Notes: generated from the sequence alone by a model not told the origin. Positions 54,134 to 63,932 are shown, counted from the first letter of the stretch. The stretch: DNA of 64,000 nt from an uncultured Fluviicola sp. (GCF_946478805.1 NZ_CAMLDC010000003.1:223396-287395); one strand, 5' to 3'. Numbers and translations are program-made.

Positions 54134-54168
54134 AATTCCGAATTCCGAATGCCTAATTCCTAATTAAT
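54134..54168. repeat. Heptamer repeat (AATTCCG/AATTCCT)
   Basis: Five 7-bp units: AATTCCG twice, AATGCCT, AATTCCT and AATTAAT. Same period and closely related words as those at 3376 and 10691-10802. It overlaps the presumed -33 region of the rpsO promoter. Confidence 0.8.
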
Positions 54169-54409
54169 TCAATACACTGCTCTAAGATATAGGTGATAAC
54201 TATCTTTCACGGGATGCAACAGATTACTTAGATGATATATCAATTAAAATCCACACTCGCCCCTAGCGAGTCTTCGGAATCAACATAACTTAAAAAAATC
54301 ACCAAACAAATGAAAGTCGTAATTCGGATCCACGACAGCTATCGGGAAATAATTCGTACTGATAATTAAGAATGTGAAAAGAATTGGAAAGCGATAAAGA
54401 GAAATCACC

Positions 54410-55330
54410 CTATAATCCACCATCGGAAACGTAAAGCCCATCTTTGAAAATTCGGACTTTTAGTAACACACCGTCACGGTCATAGACGAATACTTTTCCA
54501 TCCTTTAACTGGCCATTTCTAAATTGTCCATCAATCCAGATTTCATCGGATACGGTGTACAACTTATTGAATCCATTCGGTTGGAAAACAGCTCCTTTCG
54601 CAACACGAGGAGCATGAATAAACGGAGCATTCATCATGGCATTTCGCACATGAGGACTTGTATTTGAATCTTGAATCTTCTCAATTTTACTTACTACATT
54701 TTGAAGTTCCGGGTTTTCAACATTCACCTTATGTGGTGTTCGCACGCTCAGATAAGTGGAATACAATTGAGGATAATTTTGTGATAACCATGCAAAATTC
54801 ACGTGTGCATTCTGTGATTGATTCTGGTTCAACGATTCCTCCACCCAGAATTGGTAGGAGAAAGGAACATTGAATGCACGTTTTGCAAAAAATACCTGGC
54901 CGGCAACTATTTCTCGGTTGTGAAACATCATACGGCAGTCAAACAATCCGTTGTGTACTTCTAAATTTTGAGATTGTGTGATTTTTCTTGGAACAGTGCT
55001 CGCCTGAAGCAATTCTCCTTTTTTATCAAAGCGAAAATAAGCGCCTCCGGGTCTGTTATCCAAATATTCTCCGATCAAACGAGGTGTTTCTCCATCAGGA
55101 TAATAACAGATCCAAGCTCCAAACTTACGACCTTTGATATATCTACCTTCTTTTCTCTTTGATTTGCTTTCCAACGAAGTGGCATCATTCTCATCATTAA
55201 GAACCCAATACCCAGTTCTTTTTCCATGACCGTCAAGTTTATTCAACGTATCAGCCTCGCTAACTTTTGCAGACCAACTAATATTGGTTATTAAAAGTAA
55301 AAAAGTGAATATGCTAATTAATTTGTTCAA
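54410..55330 (-). CDS. Secreted MORN/YwqK-like protein
   Basis: 306 residues from a TTG start at 55330; an in-frame stop lies five codons upstream and there is no ATG before the signal peptide. Signal peptide ends at SWSA. Beta-hairpin units (GRYIKGRKFGAWICYYPDGE; GEYLDNRPGGAYFRFDKKGE) at about residues 60-110 and a C-terminal pair (IDGQFRNGQLKDGKVFVYDRDG) are of the YwqK/MORN type, with a separate domain between them. Probably exported; function unknown. A distant relative of the 12157 gene. Confidence 0.7.
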   Translation of the reverse strand: MNKLISIFTFLLLITNISWSAKVSEADTLNKLDGHGKRTGYWVLNDENDATSLESKSKRKEGRYIKGRKFGAWICYYPDGETPRLIGEYLDNRPGGAYFRFDKKGELLQASTVPRKITQSQNLEVHNGLFDCRMMFHNREIVAGQVFFAKRAFNVPFSYQFWVEESLNQNQSQNAHVNFAWLSQNYPQLYSTYLSVRTPHKVNVENPELQNVVSKIEKIQDSNTSPHVRNAMMNAPFIHAPRVAKGAVFQPNGFNKLYTVSDEIWIDGQFRNGQLKDGKVFVYDRDGVLLKVRIFKDGLYVSDGGL

Positions 55331-55524
55331 GGTAAAGTGTCTTTAGTTCTGTATTAGTTTTCAGTAGAACGAATATATACTTTTCAACCATATCTCAAAG
55401 CACCTGATGAAAATATTTTCCTGACAAATGAATATTCATCCTATTTCAACGAATAATGAATTCGGGATGAAATCCCTCCAAATTCAACCTTAGAATAGAA
55501 CTTCTTATGAAAGAATGATGTTGA

Positions 55525-56085
55525 TTAACCCAATAAATTCATTTCGATCGAAATAATTCTCGAATTAGCCTTGCAGGTGATTCCGGAATGTTCGTGGGTG
55601 TTATTCACTACCAATGCCGGTGATTGGATTACCTGACCATTCAGAATAAATGATCCGGATTGAAGAAATAAAATGGAGGTGATGGTTTCCATATCCAATG
55701 TGGTTTCCTGGGAAAAATAGGCTACCTGGACCTTCGGGTGGTAATTCGGTTTGAAAATCAGATTGAAGTCCGTAAGCTTTCCTTTCCCTTTTGTCGGCCA
55801 AGATCCGTTGAAACGGGCAAGTTGGAATTCATCCACATTTTGTTCAATTACTCCATTCGGAGTCTGATGCTTCATCTCCAGCTTCCCTTTCAAAGGAATC
55901 AGGATACGCTCATATCCGTCAAAAGAGCTGAATTCGGAATCTTCCGCTTCTACCATGGCAGAACTGATTCTCCAATCAAAATTTCGTTCCTCCAAAGTTG
56001 TTCCTTCAGGAAAAATAAATAATTGAGTGCTTGTTCCACCACTCCAATTCGAAATCAAAAAATCAGTTTCTGTCAGTACCTTCAT
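55525..56085 (-). CDS. HutD/Ves-family cupin protein
   Basis: 186 residues. NWSGGTSTQLFIFPEG near 13-28, FDWRISSAMVEAEDSEFSSFDGYERILIPLKGKL near 36-69 (key W-R-I-S, FS-FDGYERIL) and the C-terminal half are the plain HutD/Ves cupin pattern. HutD goes with histidine use and Ves with cold-related quality control in other bacteria, but neither context is here. Starts just after the accD terminator, so it may depend on read-through or a promoter that overlaps it. Confidence 0.9.
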   Translation of the reverse strand: MKVLTETDFLISNWSGGTSTQLFIFPEGTTLEERNFDWRISSAMVEAEDSEFSSFDGYERILIPLKGKLEMKHQTPNGVIEQNVDEFQLARFNGSWPTKGKGKLTDFNLIFKPNYHPKVQVAYFSQETTLDMETITSILFLQSGSFILNGQVIQSPALVVNNTHEHSGITCKANSRIISIEMNLLG

Positions 56086-56088
56086 ATC

Positions 56089-56120
56089 AAAAAAAATCCC
56101 CTAGGTTTGGCCCAGGGGAT
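56089..56120 (-). terminator. accD terminator
   Basis: ATCCCCT/AGGGGAT stem with an 11-base loop and, on the minus strand, eight T. Closes the fba-accD operon 4 bases before the HutD start codon. Confidence 0.9.
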
Positions 56121-56130
56121 GTATAACGTA

Positions 56131-56976
56131 TTAAGATCCAAAAAGTTTCAGGGAGTGTCCCAATTTCGTTTTTAATTCTGTTCTGTCGACAATGTAATCC
56201 AGAAAACCATGTTCCAAAACGAATTCCGAAGTTTGGAATCCATCCGGAAGATCACGACCGATAGTCTCTTTTACTACACGAGGCCCGGCAAATGCAATCA
56301 ACGCTTCCGGTTCTGCAATATTGATATCACCCAACATCGCAAATGAAGCTGTGACACCTCCTGTTGTCGGATCTGTCAGATAAGAAATATACGGTAATTT
56401 ATGATTGGACAGCTGTCCCAATTTACCTGAAACTTTTGCCATTTGCATCAAAGAGAATCCTGCTTCCATCATTCGGGCGCCTCCTGATTTGGAGATAATC
56501 ATAAATGGAGCTTTCATTTCAATTGCTTTGTCAATAGCGCGTGCAATTTTTTCTCCCATTACAGATCCCATGGATCCGCCGATGAATGAAAAGTCCATAG
56601 CTGCAACAACGAATGCCTTTCCGTCCAAATCTCCATAAGCAGTACGAATCGCATCTTTCAATCCGGTTGCTTTTTGAGTAGCTTTGATACGGTCCGTATA
56701 TTTCTTCGTATCTACAAATTCCAATGGATCACCGGAAGTGACTTTCTCATTGATCTCCGTGTATTTTCCTCCATCAAAAATAATGTGGAAATACTGTTCA
56801 GAACCAATTCGCTCATGATTTGAACAGCGGTCACAAACCCATGAATTCCGCTCCAGATCCTGTGCTGTAAAAACAGTCTTACATCTGGAACATTTACTCC
56901 AAAGACCTTCCGGAGTTTCTTTCTTATCTTTCGTTGAGGTAGTAATACCTTCTTTGGAACGTTTAAACCAACTCAT
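56131..56976 (-). CDS. accD: Acetyl-CoA carboxylase carboxyltransferase subunit beta
   Basis: 281 residues. N-terminal zinc finger with C29, C32, C48 and C51, then the carboxyltransferase domain with [12 protein letters not shown] near 132-143 and [12 protein letters not shown] near 161-172 (oxyanion-stabilising glycines). It makes malonyl-CoA with AccA for fatty acid synthesis. Starts 9 bases after the fba stop, an operon seen in Bacteroidota. Cytoplasmic. Confidence 0.97.
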   Translation of the reverse strand: MSWFKRSKEGITTSTKDKKETPEGLWSKCSRCKTVFTAQDLERNSWVCDRCSNHERIGSEQYFHIIFDGGKYTEINEKVTSGDPLEFVDTKKYTDRIKATQKATGLKDAIRTAYGDLDGKAFVVAAMDFSFIGGSMGSVMGEKIARAIDKAIEMKAPFMIISKSGGARMMEAGFSLMQMAKVSGKLGQLSNHKLPYISYLTDPTTGGVTASFAMLGDINIAEPEALIAFAGPRVVKETIGRDLPDGFQTSEFVLEHGFLDYIVDRTELKTKLGHSLKLFGS

Positions 56977-56985
56977 ATCAATCTC

Positions 56986-58068
56986 TTATTTATTCAATGT
57001 ACCTATATTATTCAAATCAGAAAAGGATTGCTCCAGGCGTTTAACAAAAGTCAATTCCCCTTCACGCAACCATTTTCTCGGATCGTAATACTTCTTGTTG
57101 GGAGAATCTTCCCCTTCCGGATTACCGATCTGGGTTTTCAAATAATCAATTTTCGAAGAAATATAATCGCGGACTCCTTCCGTAAATGCAAACTGAAGAT
57201 CCGTATCAATATTCATCTTGATCACACCATAACCGATTGCCTCACGAATTTCTTCAACTGTCGATCCCGAACCACCATGAAACACAAAATCAACCGGATT
57301 GTGCCCCGTATTGAATTTTTGCTGAACAAAGTTCTGAGAGTTCAACAAAATTTTTGGAGTCAACTTGACATTTCCGGGTTTGTAAACCCCGTGAACGTTT
57401 CCGAATGCAGCTGCAATGGTAAAACGAGGACTCACTTTCATCAGTTCTTCGTATGCATAAGCAACTTCTTCAGGTTGTGTATACAATTTAGATGAATCCA
57501 CATCACTATTATCTACTCCATCCTCTTCTCCACCGGTAATTCCCAACTCAATTTCTAAAGTCATTCCCATTTTGCTCATACGAGCCAAATATTTCTTACA
57601 GATTTCAATATTCTCTTCGATCGGTTCTTCAGACAGATCCAACATGTGGGAAGAATACAAAGGTTTACCGGTTTCCTTATAGAATTGTTCTCCTGCCGTC
57701 AGCAATCCATCCATCCAAGGTAATAGATTCTTTGCACAATGGTCAGTATGCAAAATCACAGTAGCACCATAAGCCTCTGCCAATGCATGAACGTGTTTTG
57801 CTCCGGAAATACCTCCTAAAATAGCAGCTTTCTCATCTTTATTCGACAGCGCCTTTCCCGCAAAGAAATGAGCTCCACCATTTGAAAACTGAATGATTAC
57901 AGGAGATTTCAACTTCGCCGCAGTTTCCATAACAGCATTCACAGTGGAAGTACTTGTCACATTCACAGCTGGGAGTGCAAATCCTTTTTCTTTTGCAAAG
58001 CGGAAAATTTCCTGAACCTCATCTCCAGAGGCAACTCCGGGTTTAATTGAATAAGCCATTTTAGTCAT
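56986..58068 (-). CDS. fbaA: Class II fructose-bisphosphate aldolase
   Basis: 360 residues from the ATG at 58068 (MTKMAYSIKPGVASGDEV, aligning with the family N-terminus); a later ATG at 58059 is possible and one at 58101 is rejected. Zinc ligands occur in HTDHCAKN near 110, IELGITGGEEDGVD near 176 and NVHGVYKPG near 226, with GGSGS near 265 for the phosphate. Splits FBP in glycolysis. A TACTTTTA element is about 18 bases before the ATG. Confidence 0.96.
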   Translation of the reverse strand: MTKMAYSIKPGVASGDEVQEIFRFAKEKGFALPAVNVTSTSTVNAVMETAAKLKSPVIIQFSNGGAHFFAGKALSNKDEKAAILGGISGAKHVHALAEAYGATVILHTDHCAKNLLPWMDGLLTAGEQFYKETGKPLYSSHMLDLSEEPIEENIEICKKYLARMSKMGMTLEIELGITGGEEDGVDNSDVDSSKLYTQPEEVAYAYEELMKVSPRFTIAAAFGNVHGVYKPGNVKLTPKILLNSQNFVQQKFNTGHNPVDFVFHGGSGSTVEEIREAIGYGVIKMNIDTDLQFAFTEGVRDYISSKIDYLKTQIGNPEGEDSPNKKYYDPRKWLREGELTFVKRLEQSFSDLNNIGTLNK

Positions 58069-58138
58069 TATTTGGGGTGTAAAAGTAATGAAAAGCACCA
58101 AATAATAAAGAAGAAAGAATAAAATTCATGTGCAGCGA

Positions 58139-61009
58139 TCAGAATGGGAAACCAATTCCGAAGTTGATCCGCATCGGATATAAGAATTTAGGGATGTCAT
58201 CCCTGTAATCCGTTCCGTAAATCACTTCCGCCTGTTTGTAGAATTCCGGTTTTTTCGTATAGATCCATCGCTCACCTTCCGGAAGACCGGGATTGTGGAT
58301 TGGCACACCCAAGTCGAAACGGAGTACGAAATAAGTGAAATCGAAACGAAGTCCATACCCGACAGTGACAGCTAATTCTCTTAGGAACCGCGCCGAGATT
58401 TGTCCACCCGGTCGATTGATGTCATCTTTTCTTGTCCAGATATTTCCTGCGTCAATAAAGAAGGCATGGTTCAAAATTCCTCCCGCACCAAAACGGTATT
58501 CTAATGAAGCGTTGAAACGGATGTCGCCAATTTGGGTTGCAACCGCATTCGGATCCAACAATCCCTGATATGCACCCGGACCTAAACTTCGGGCAGCCCA
58601 TCCCCGGTTATCATTGGATCCTCCTGCAAAAAAGGAGTAATCATAAGGAAGCGAAGTTGGTGAATTTTTCATAGGAAAACCGATTCCTGCCATGGTTCTG
58701 AAAGCAAGCATACTATGCTTCCCTGTTTTATAATAGGCCACCACTTTATTATCCAGTACGGAAAACTGAGAATAAGGAACTCCAAAGAACAATTTATGCC
58801 CTAAAGTGTCATAATTCGGGTTAACGGAAGTGATCGCATTCAACACATTTCCGGCAATCGAAAAACTCCCTGCATAAGTGAAGCGCAATTTCGGGAGACG
58901 TTTAATTGTCTTCTGCGCATTATCAAATTCAAAAGTCAATTTGAAATCCTCCCAAATAAACTGATCGCGATAGGCATTCTTCAGGAATTGATCATTCAAC
59001 AGGTTAATCTTCGCTTCAAAGTCCGGTTGTGGTTTCAGTGAAACATATTTAATTACCGAAGCCCCCGGAAGACCAAAGGAAACTGTTTGCGTTTTACCAT
59101 CACCAACCAAAAATTTATAGATGTAATTGAACTGCAAGACACTCCTGGTAAAGTCCGGTCTTGCCTGATGATTGTACGCGGCAGAAAGCTCCGTTCTGGG
59201 CCGTTGCCTTTTCCCTAAAACAGTCACTCCAAAAGGAAATAATCCCGGGATATCCAGTTTTGCAGAAGGACCGAATTCAAAGGTATTGAAGCTCCGCCCC
59301 TGTGTCTTGATCTTATTTCCCTTGTCGTCTGTTGAGAATACACTTGGATTGGATTCAAAACCACCTGAAATGGAGAAAATGAAGTTGGTTCCGGTTCTGA
59401 AAATGTTTTTATTGGTGTAATTCAGGGAAGCACTCAATCCGAGGAATCCATTCGAGTTCTTTGCTCGTGGTTCGAAACTGAAACTCTGTTTTGTCGCCGG
59501 TACCAGATAATAATGCACCCGAACGATTCCACTTCCGGGATAGGTCTCTATAATTTCAGGTTTGATGACAGAGAACAAGCCTAACTGAACCATACGGGTA
59601 AATGAGCGTTCCAGGTAGTATTCCTTGTAGTAATTGTCATTCTCCAAATAATTCTGAGCTTCAATCAAAGTAGGGCTTACGAATGGCTTGGTATTGTAGT
59701 AAAAAGTTGCGATCCTATTGGGATCATAAGCAATACTATCTTTCGGTTTACCAGAAACAGTATGACGCGTTGTGCTTTTGAGGTACACCCGTTTGCTTCT
59801 AGGCAGTCCCATTTCCTTCGTTACCGGATCTTCCACCTTCTTCTTGACTTTCTTGTAGAGCAGATGATCCAAGGTAACAACAAACCCATTCTCCCTTAAA
59901 CTCATCCCTTTTTCGGCAACAGTCTGCTTAAAATTTCCCTTGAAAAGACTGGTATCCGCAAAATGAAAGAATACACTGTCAATTTTGGTACTAACATGAG
60001 GAATATATCTGGTTGAATTAGTTTCCTTATCCTGAATCAAGCGCTCTCCGATCACCACAGTCAAGGTCATCTTTAATTCTTTATCGGGAGAATTCGTTAC
60101 CCGTGAAGTATCTGCCTTATAACTTACATTGGATTCTATGAACCCATAATACGTCCGATCACGCATGTTCCGCGCAACTTCTCCCCGGTAAGAACTGAAT
60201 TTCTCAGCATCAAAAGGAAGATTGATCACTTTTTTGTCAATCAAACTAGCTTTAAAATCCGGATTTAACCCGTTCTTATCAGGCACTTTCTGGATAAACC
60301 GCATAAACTCATTTTCGATCACCGGATTCTTACAAATGAGTTTAATGGTATCGATGTAATATCGGATCCCTGTCTTGATCTCGTAATTCGCAATGACTTT
60401 TTTCTTCGTCTTATGCTTGTTTAACATCCGATGAATTGTATCAAAATGGCTCGTTACCTCGGAATGGAAATATCCTTTCGAATGCATGTAGGCCTGAACC
60501 TGAAAAAGCGAACGGCTCATGGCGCTTGTATCTGCAATTACAGGTGCTTCCCCAAACTTATATTTGATCAACTCTCTCAAGGTTGAATTGGGATCCAGGG
60601 TATCTCTTAACTTGATCTGCCGGTAAATATAATCCGGTTCTCCCTTACGGATTGCACGTTGCCTGCGTTTCTCATTGATCCGGATCTCGCGCTTGGTCCT
60701 CTTTATGTTTTTAGCTTTGAGGCGATTCAACTTCCGGATTCTTCCATGTTCCGTTTTGGCGCTGTCAATGGAATTGTAAAATTTCAAACGAAGCGGGATA
60801 CCGATTACCCTCAGATTCGGTTTCTGCTTGAGTACATCTTCCACTTCTGAAACATTGATCTTATCTCCCTGAACCTTGATTTTATTCTTTTTGAGGAGAT
60901 GTTTGTTCTCAGGAACGAGTTTTGTCGATAAACAACCTTGAACTGCAAAGGCAATCGTAAGGAATACGAATAAGTGCTTTAGTTTAAATTGCTCAAATAG
61001 CCTCAACAT
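58139..61009 (-). CDS. tamL: TamL, lipoprotein form of TamA/BamA-family barrel
   Basis: 956 residues from the ATG at 61009. The signal ends at FAVQGC, a lipobox, which separates TamL of Bacteroidota from plain TamA. POTRA-like repeats fill about 30-480; the barrel at the C-terminus has the conserved FAGGSNDNRGWAARSLGPGAY (key residues F-G-G-S-x-x-R-G-W), then FIDAGNIW near 850 and RINFGIGFPF at the end. Outer-membrane protein assembly factor. The partner tamB is not within the window. -7 element only 5 bases before the ATG. Confidence 0.92.
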   Translation of the reverse strand: MLRLFEQFKLKHLFVFLTIAFAVQGCLSTKLVPENKHLLKKNKIKVQGDKINVSEVEDVLKQKPNLRVIGIPLRLKFYNSIDSAKTEHGRIRKLNRLKAKNIKRTKREIRINEKRRQRAIRKGEPDYIYRQIKLRDTLDPNSTLRELIKYKFGEAPVIADTSAMSRSLFQVQAYMHSKGYFHSEVTSHFDTIHRMLNKHKTKKKVIANYEIKTGIRYYIDTIKLICKNPVIENEFMRFIQKVPDKNGLNPDFKASLIDKKVINLPFDAEKFSSYRGEVARNMRDRTYYGFIESNVSYKADTSRVTNSPDKELKMTLTVVIGERLIQDKETNSTRYIPHVSTKIDSVFFHFADTSLFKGNFKQTVAEKGMSLRENGFVVTLDHLLYKKVKKKVEDPVTKEMGLPRSKRVYLKSTTRHTVSGKPKDSIAYDPNRIATFYYNTKPFVSPTLIEAQNYLENDNYYKEYYLERSFTRMVQLGLFSVIKPEIIETYPGSGIVRVHYYLVPATKQSFSFEPRAKNSNGFLGLSASLNYTNKNIFRTGTNFIFSISGGFESNPSVFSTDDKGNKIKTQGRSFNTFEFGPSAKLDIPGLFPFGVTVLGKRQRPRTELSAAYNHQARPDFTRSVLQFNYIYKFLVGDGKTQTVSFGLPGASVIKYVSLKPQPDFEAKINLLNDQFLKNAYRDQFIWEDFKLTFEFDNAQKTIKRLPKLRFTYAGSFSIAGNVLNAITSVNPNYDTLGHKLFFGVPYSQFSVLDNKVVAYYKTGKHSMLAFRTMAGIGFPMKNSPTSLPYDYSFFAGGSNDNRGWAARSLGPGAYQGLLDPNAVATQIGDIRFNASLEYRFGAGGILNHAFFIDAGNIWTRKDDINRPGGQISARFLRELAVTVGYGLRFDFTYFVLRFDLGVPIHNPGLPEGERWIYTKKPEFYKQAEVIYGTDYRDDIPKFLYPMRINFGIGFPF

Positions 61010-61014
61010 AAAGA

Positions 61015-61022
61015 CAAAAATA
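61015..61022 (-). promoter_or_regulatory. -7 element of tamL
   Basis: Minus strand TATTTTTG followed by TCTTT and the ATG. Suggests a leaderless or nearly leaderless mRNA. Confidence 0.6.
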
Positions 61023-61064
61023 AGAAACGAAAACAAAAATTCATTTTAAACGAGGCGAATTTGG

Positions 61065-61072
61065 TATGTTTG
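61065..61072 (+). promoter_or_regulatory. -7 element of the SpoU methyltransferase
   Basis: TATGTTTG, a perfect match, ending 10 bases before the GTG start at 61083. It shares the divergent gap with the tamL element. Confidence 0.55.
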
Positions 61073-61082
61073 ACAAAAAAAA

Positions 61083-61811
61083 GTGGAGGCTCTTTCTAAA
61101 GCTAAACAAAAATGGATCCGATCCCTGCAGTTGAAAAAAAACAGGGATCAGGAAATGATATTCGTCGTAGAAGGTGAAAAATCAGTGCTGGAGGGACTTT
61201 CTTCGTTTGCCCCGCATTTGGAAATCCTGGTTTCAGTCGATTCATTTTCGTCGCAGATCCCAACTCAATTTCGTTCAAAAACCTTTACAGTAACAACTAA
61301 AGAATTAGAGCAAATTTCCGAATTAAAGACTCCAAACAAATGCATTGCCGTTTTCAGGCGTCCGGATCAATCACTTTTGTTGAATCAATTCACCATCGTC
61401 CTGGATGGAATCCAGGATCCGGGAAACATGGGAACCATTTTGCGTTTGGCTGATTGGTTTGGGGTGAAACAACTTGTCTGTTCAAAAGATACGGTCGATT
61501 GCTACAACTCCAAAGTGATCCAGTCCTCCATGGGAGCAATTTACCGGATTCCCGTACATTACACCGACTTGGCAAGCTATTTGACCAATACACCGCAGCA
61601 AAAATACGGCGCGATGTTGAACGGCAAAAACTACAAGGAAATGAAGTATCCAAAAGATGCGATCCTGATTATGGGCAATGAAGGAAAAGGTGTGCGTCCT
61701 GAAATTGAAGTACTGATCGATTTCCCTGTCACTATTCCACGTTTCGGAGAAGCGGAATCGCTCAATGTAGCAACAGCAACAGCAATTCTACTTGCAGAAA
61801 TCATTCAATAA
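61083..61811 (+). CDS. SpoU/TrmH-family RNA 2'-O-methyltransferase
   Basis: 242 residues beginning with GTG; no ATG is in frame nearby. N-terminal substrate-binding domain (about 1-90), then the SPOUT knot: VLDGIQDPGNMGTILRLADWFGV near 103-125 (key DGIQDPGNxGTILR), IMGNEGKGV near 196-204 and IPRFGEAESLNVATATAILLAE near 219-240. It should methylate a ribose of rRNA or tRNA; exact site unknown. The tamL/SpoU divergence is commonly seen in Bacteroidota. Followed at 2 bases by the TPR paralogues. Confidence 0.93.
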   Translation: MEALSKAKQKWIRSLQLKKNRDQEMIFVVEGEKSVLEGLSSFAPHLEILVSVDSFSSQIPTQFRSKTFTVTTKELEQISELKTPNKCIAVFRRPDQSLLLNQFTIVLDGIQDPGNMGTILRLADWFGVKQLVCSKDTVDCYNSKVIQSSMGAIYRIPVHYTDLASYLTNTPQQKYGAMLNGKNYKEMKYPKDAILIMGNEGKGVRPEIEVLIDFPVTIPRFGEAESLNVATATAILLAEIIQ

Positions 61812-61813
61812 TT

Positions 61814-62782
61814 ATGAAATTAATAAGCATCCTTCTTTTTCTTTCTATTTCTCCTACCCTGTTTTCGCAGTTCGGAGAATCCATAGATACGAGTCAATAC
61901 GCGTCTTATCGGTTGTCGGTCCGCATTGCAAACAACCGGATCAAAGTCGACAGTAACAATGCAGAAGCGTATATCCAAAGAGGTTACTACCTGAATTTAC
62001 TCCGGGATCATGATGGAGCACTTCGGGATATTGATAAATACTTATCCCTTAGGCCAGCTGAAGCGATGGTTTACAAATCACGCGCAAAAGTGAATTTTGA
62101 CAAGGGAGATCTGCCCCAGGCAATTGTGGATATTTCAAAAGCAATCGAACTGAATCCTTTATTTTATGATGCGATTCAAGACCGGTCCACCCTTTACTAT
62201 AAAGTTGGGAACTTCGAGGCTTGCAAAGCGGATCTGGCTGTTTTACTAAAACAGAAACCAACTGATCTGTCCTTGATCCTCTATCTTGGATATTGCGAAA
62301 CCAAGTTGAAAAATTACGACCAGGCCATCAGTTATTTCAATACTGTATTGGCTAAAGATTCACTTCGGAAAGAAGCTTACAACAATTTAGGATTTTGTTA
62401 CTATAGTTTGGGGGATAATGCCAAAGCATTGAAATTCATAAATAAAGCACTTCAAATCGACCCACGTTACCCGGAGGGATACGACAAAAGGGCACAAATC
62501 TGGTTATCCACAAGTGATTATAAACATGCTTTAGAGGATTTGAATAAGGCATTGTCATTCAATCCTTTCCTGAGCACTTCCCTGAATAACCGGGCCATTG
62601 TTTTCATACAAATGAAGCAATTCAATGACGCACTAGGCGACCTGAATTTACTTTTGGACACCGTTGAACCGACTTCTGAACTTTTGCGCATGCGGGCAGG
62701 AGTTTACAAAGAACTTGGAGATACCAAATCAATGGAAGAAGATTTGAAATTTGCTGAAATTGTCGAGAAAATACAACATTAA
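61814..62782 (+). CDS. Secreted TPR protein, paralogue A
   Basis: 322 residues with a signal peptide ending at LFSQ. Opening YASYRLSVRIANNRIKVDSNNAEAYIQRGYY leads into about eight TPR units. The next gene starts with the same pattern (YPSYRTSVKTQTFRIKMNPTNMAAYLERYYY), so the two are a tandem duplication. Part of the SpoU-TPR-TPR unit. Its C-terminus (ELLRMRAGVYKELGDTKSMEEDL) also matches a decayed copy at 63814-63932. Probably periplasmic. Confidence 0.85.
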   Translation: MKLISILLFLSISPTLFSQFGESIDTSQYASYRLSVRIANNRIKVDSNNAEAYIQRGYYLNLLRDHDGALRDIDKYLSLRPAEAMVYKSRAKVNFDKGDLPQAIVDISKAIELNPLFYDAIQDRSTLYYKVGNFEACKADLAVLLKQKPTDLSLILYLGYCETKLKNYDQAISYFNTVLAKDSLRKEAYNNLGFCYYSLGDNAKALKFINKALQIDPRYPEGYDKRAQIWLSTSDYKHALEDLNKALSFNPFLSTSLNNRAIVFIQMKQFNDALGDLNLLLDTVEPTSELLRMRAGVYKELGDTKSMEEDLKFAEIVEKIQH

Positions 62783-62792
62783 AACCCATTAA

Positions 62793-63746
62793 ATGAAACA
62801 CCTGACTTTCCTTGCAATTCTTTTTGTTCATACTGCACTCTTCGGACAGAGAGATCAGGACACCACCTTATATCCAAGTTACCGCACAAGTGTCAAGACA
62901 CAAACCTTCCGGATTAAAATGAATCCGACCAACATGGCTGCTTACTTGGAACGTTATTACTACTATAACCTGCTCCACATGTATCCCGAAGCGCTCGCGG
63001 ATATCAAAAAGGTGATTGAACTGAATCCTGCCGATTATCTTGCAGTCAATACATTGGGGACACTTTATATGGATTTGGGTGATTATCCAAAAGCAATCGA
63101 GGCTTATTCCAAATCTATCACTATCAAAGGAGATCTGATCGACCCATATTATGGAAGAGCACTTTGTAATCACGAAATGGGCAATTATCAAATTGCGTTA
63201 GATGATTTGAATAAATTGGCATCCATGAAATCCGATTTTATGGAATATCACCTGGTTATGGGGCATTGTAAAATCAAATTGGGGGATTACAAAGGAGCTA
63301 TTGCCGATTACAACATCATTTTGGAGAAATACCCGAATTCCAATGAAGCTTACAACAATATCGGTTATGCTTATTTCTTCCTGGGAGATCAGGTTCTTGC
63401 ACTTCAAAATATCAACAAGGCCTTGGAAATCAAACCCGATTATGCAAAAGCGTATGCAAAGAGAGGACACGTTAAAGTTGCAGTAAACGATATTGAAGGA
63501 GCCATTGACGATTTCACCCGGGCGATTGAATTAGATCCGGTTGATTACTATAGCTACGGAAACAGAGGTTCCGCAAAACTGATTATGAAAGACTATCCGG
63601 GAGCCATTAAAGACCTAAATAAATCCATTGAACTGAATCCATCAGATCCCGAATCTTATAAAGTCAGGGCAGCTTATTATGATGAAATGGGACAACCGGA
63701 ACTTTCGAAAAAGGACTTGAAGAAGTATGAGGAATTGAAGAAATAA
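62793..63746 (+). CDS. Secreted TPR protein, paralogue B
   Basis: 317 residues with a signal peptide ending at LFGQ and eight or so TPR units (YPEALADIKKVIELNPADYLAVNTLG near 67; GAIDDFTRAIELDPVDYYSYGNRGSAK near 235, key residues A-I-E-L-P-Y-G). A diverged tandem copy of paralogue A, 10 bases after its stop. Last intact gene of the unit. Confidence 0.85.
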   Translation: MKHLTFLAILFVHTALFGQRDQDTTLYPSYRTSVKTQTFRIKMNPTNMAAYLERYYYYNLLHMYPEALADIKKVIELNPADYLAVNTLGTLYMDLGDYPKAIEAYSKSITIKGDLIDPYYGRALCNHEMGNYQIALDDLNKLASMKSDFMEYHLVMGHCKIKLGDYKGAIADYNIILEKYPNSNEAYNNIGYAYFFLGDQVLALQNINKALEIKPDYAKAYAKRGHVKVAVNDIEGAIDDFTRAIELDPVDYYSYGNRGSAKLIMKDYPGAIKDLNKSIELNPSDPESYKVRAAYYDEMGQPELSKKDLKKYEELKK

Positions 63747-63813
63747 TTATCAATTGTGAATGAATCAATTATCAATAAGGCGAATTCACTTGATAGTTAA
63801 TCATCGGTCTTTT

Positions 63814-63932
63814 GATAAATATCCGACGCCGGAACCCTTAAGAACACGTGCTGGTTGTTACAGTAATTGCGTGAGACGAAACTAATGGAAGAGGATTTGA
63901 GGTTTACAGAGGAAATTGAACATGTAAAATAG
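63814..63932 (+). pseudogene. 3' remnant of a third TPR paralogue, frameshifted
   Basis: In one frame 63814-63870 reads DKYPTPEPLRTRAGCY and in another 63873-63932 reads ETKLMEEDLRFTEEIEHVK then stop. Paralogue A ends with EPTSELLRMRAGVY, DTKSMEEDLKFAEIVEKIQH. Matches on both sides of a frameshift show a decayed third copy; everything 5' of it is missing. Flanking sequence has TATCAATTGTGAATG-like inverted words (about 63748-63800, and 63933 on) where loss may have occurred. Confidence 0.8.

Larger units (their letters stand above)
54065..54409. other. 345-bp gap between rpsO and the MORN-like gene
   Basis: Holds the rpsO promoter (54120-54127), a short heptamer array (54134-54168) and then AT-rich sequence with no reading frame above noise. 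No tRNA or structured RNA was recognised. The second half (about 54230-54400) has no visible repeat. Confidence 0.6.

Noticed and set aside
61066..61085. ATG at 61066 as start of the SpoU methyltransferase
   Set aside because: It is out of frame by 17 bases and lies within the promoter element; GTG at 61083 is in frame.
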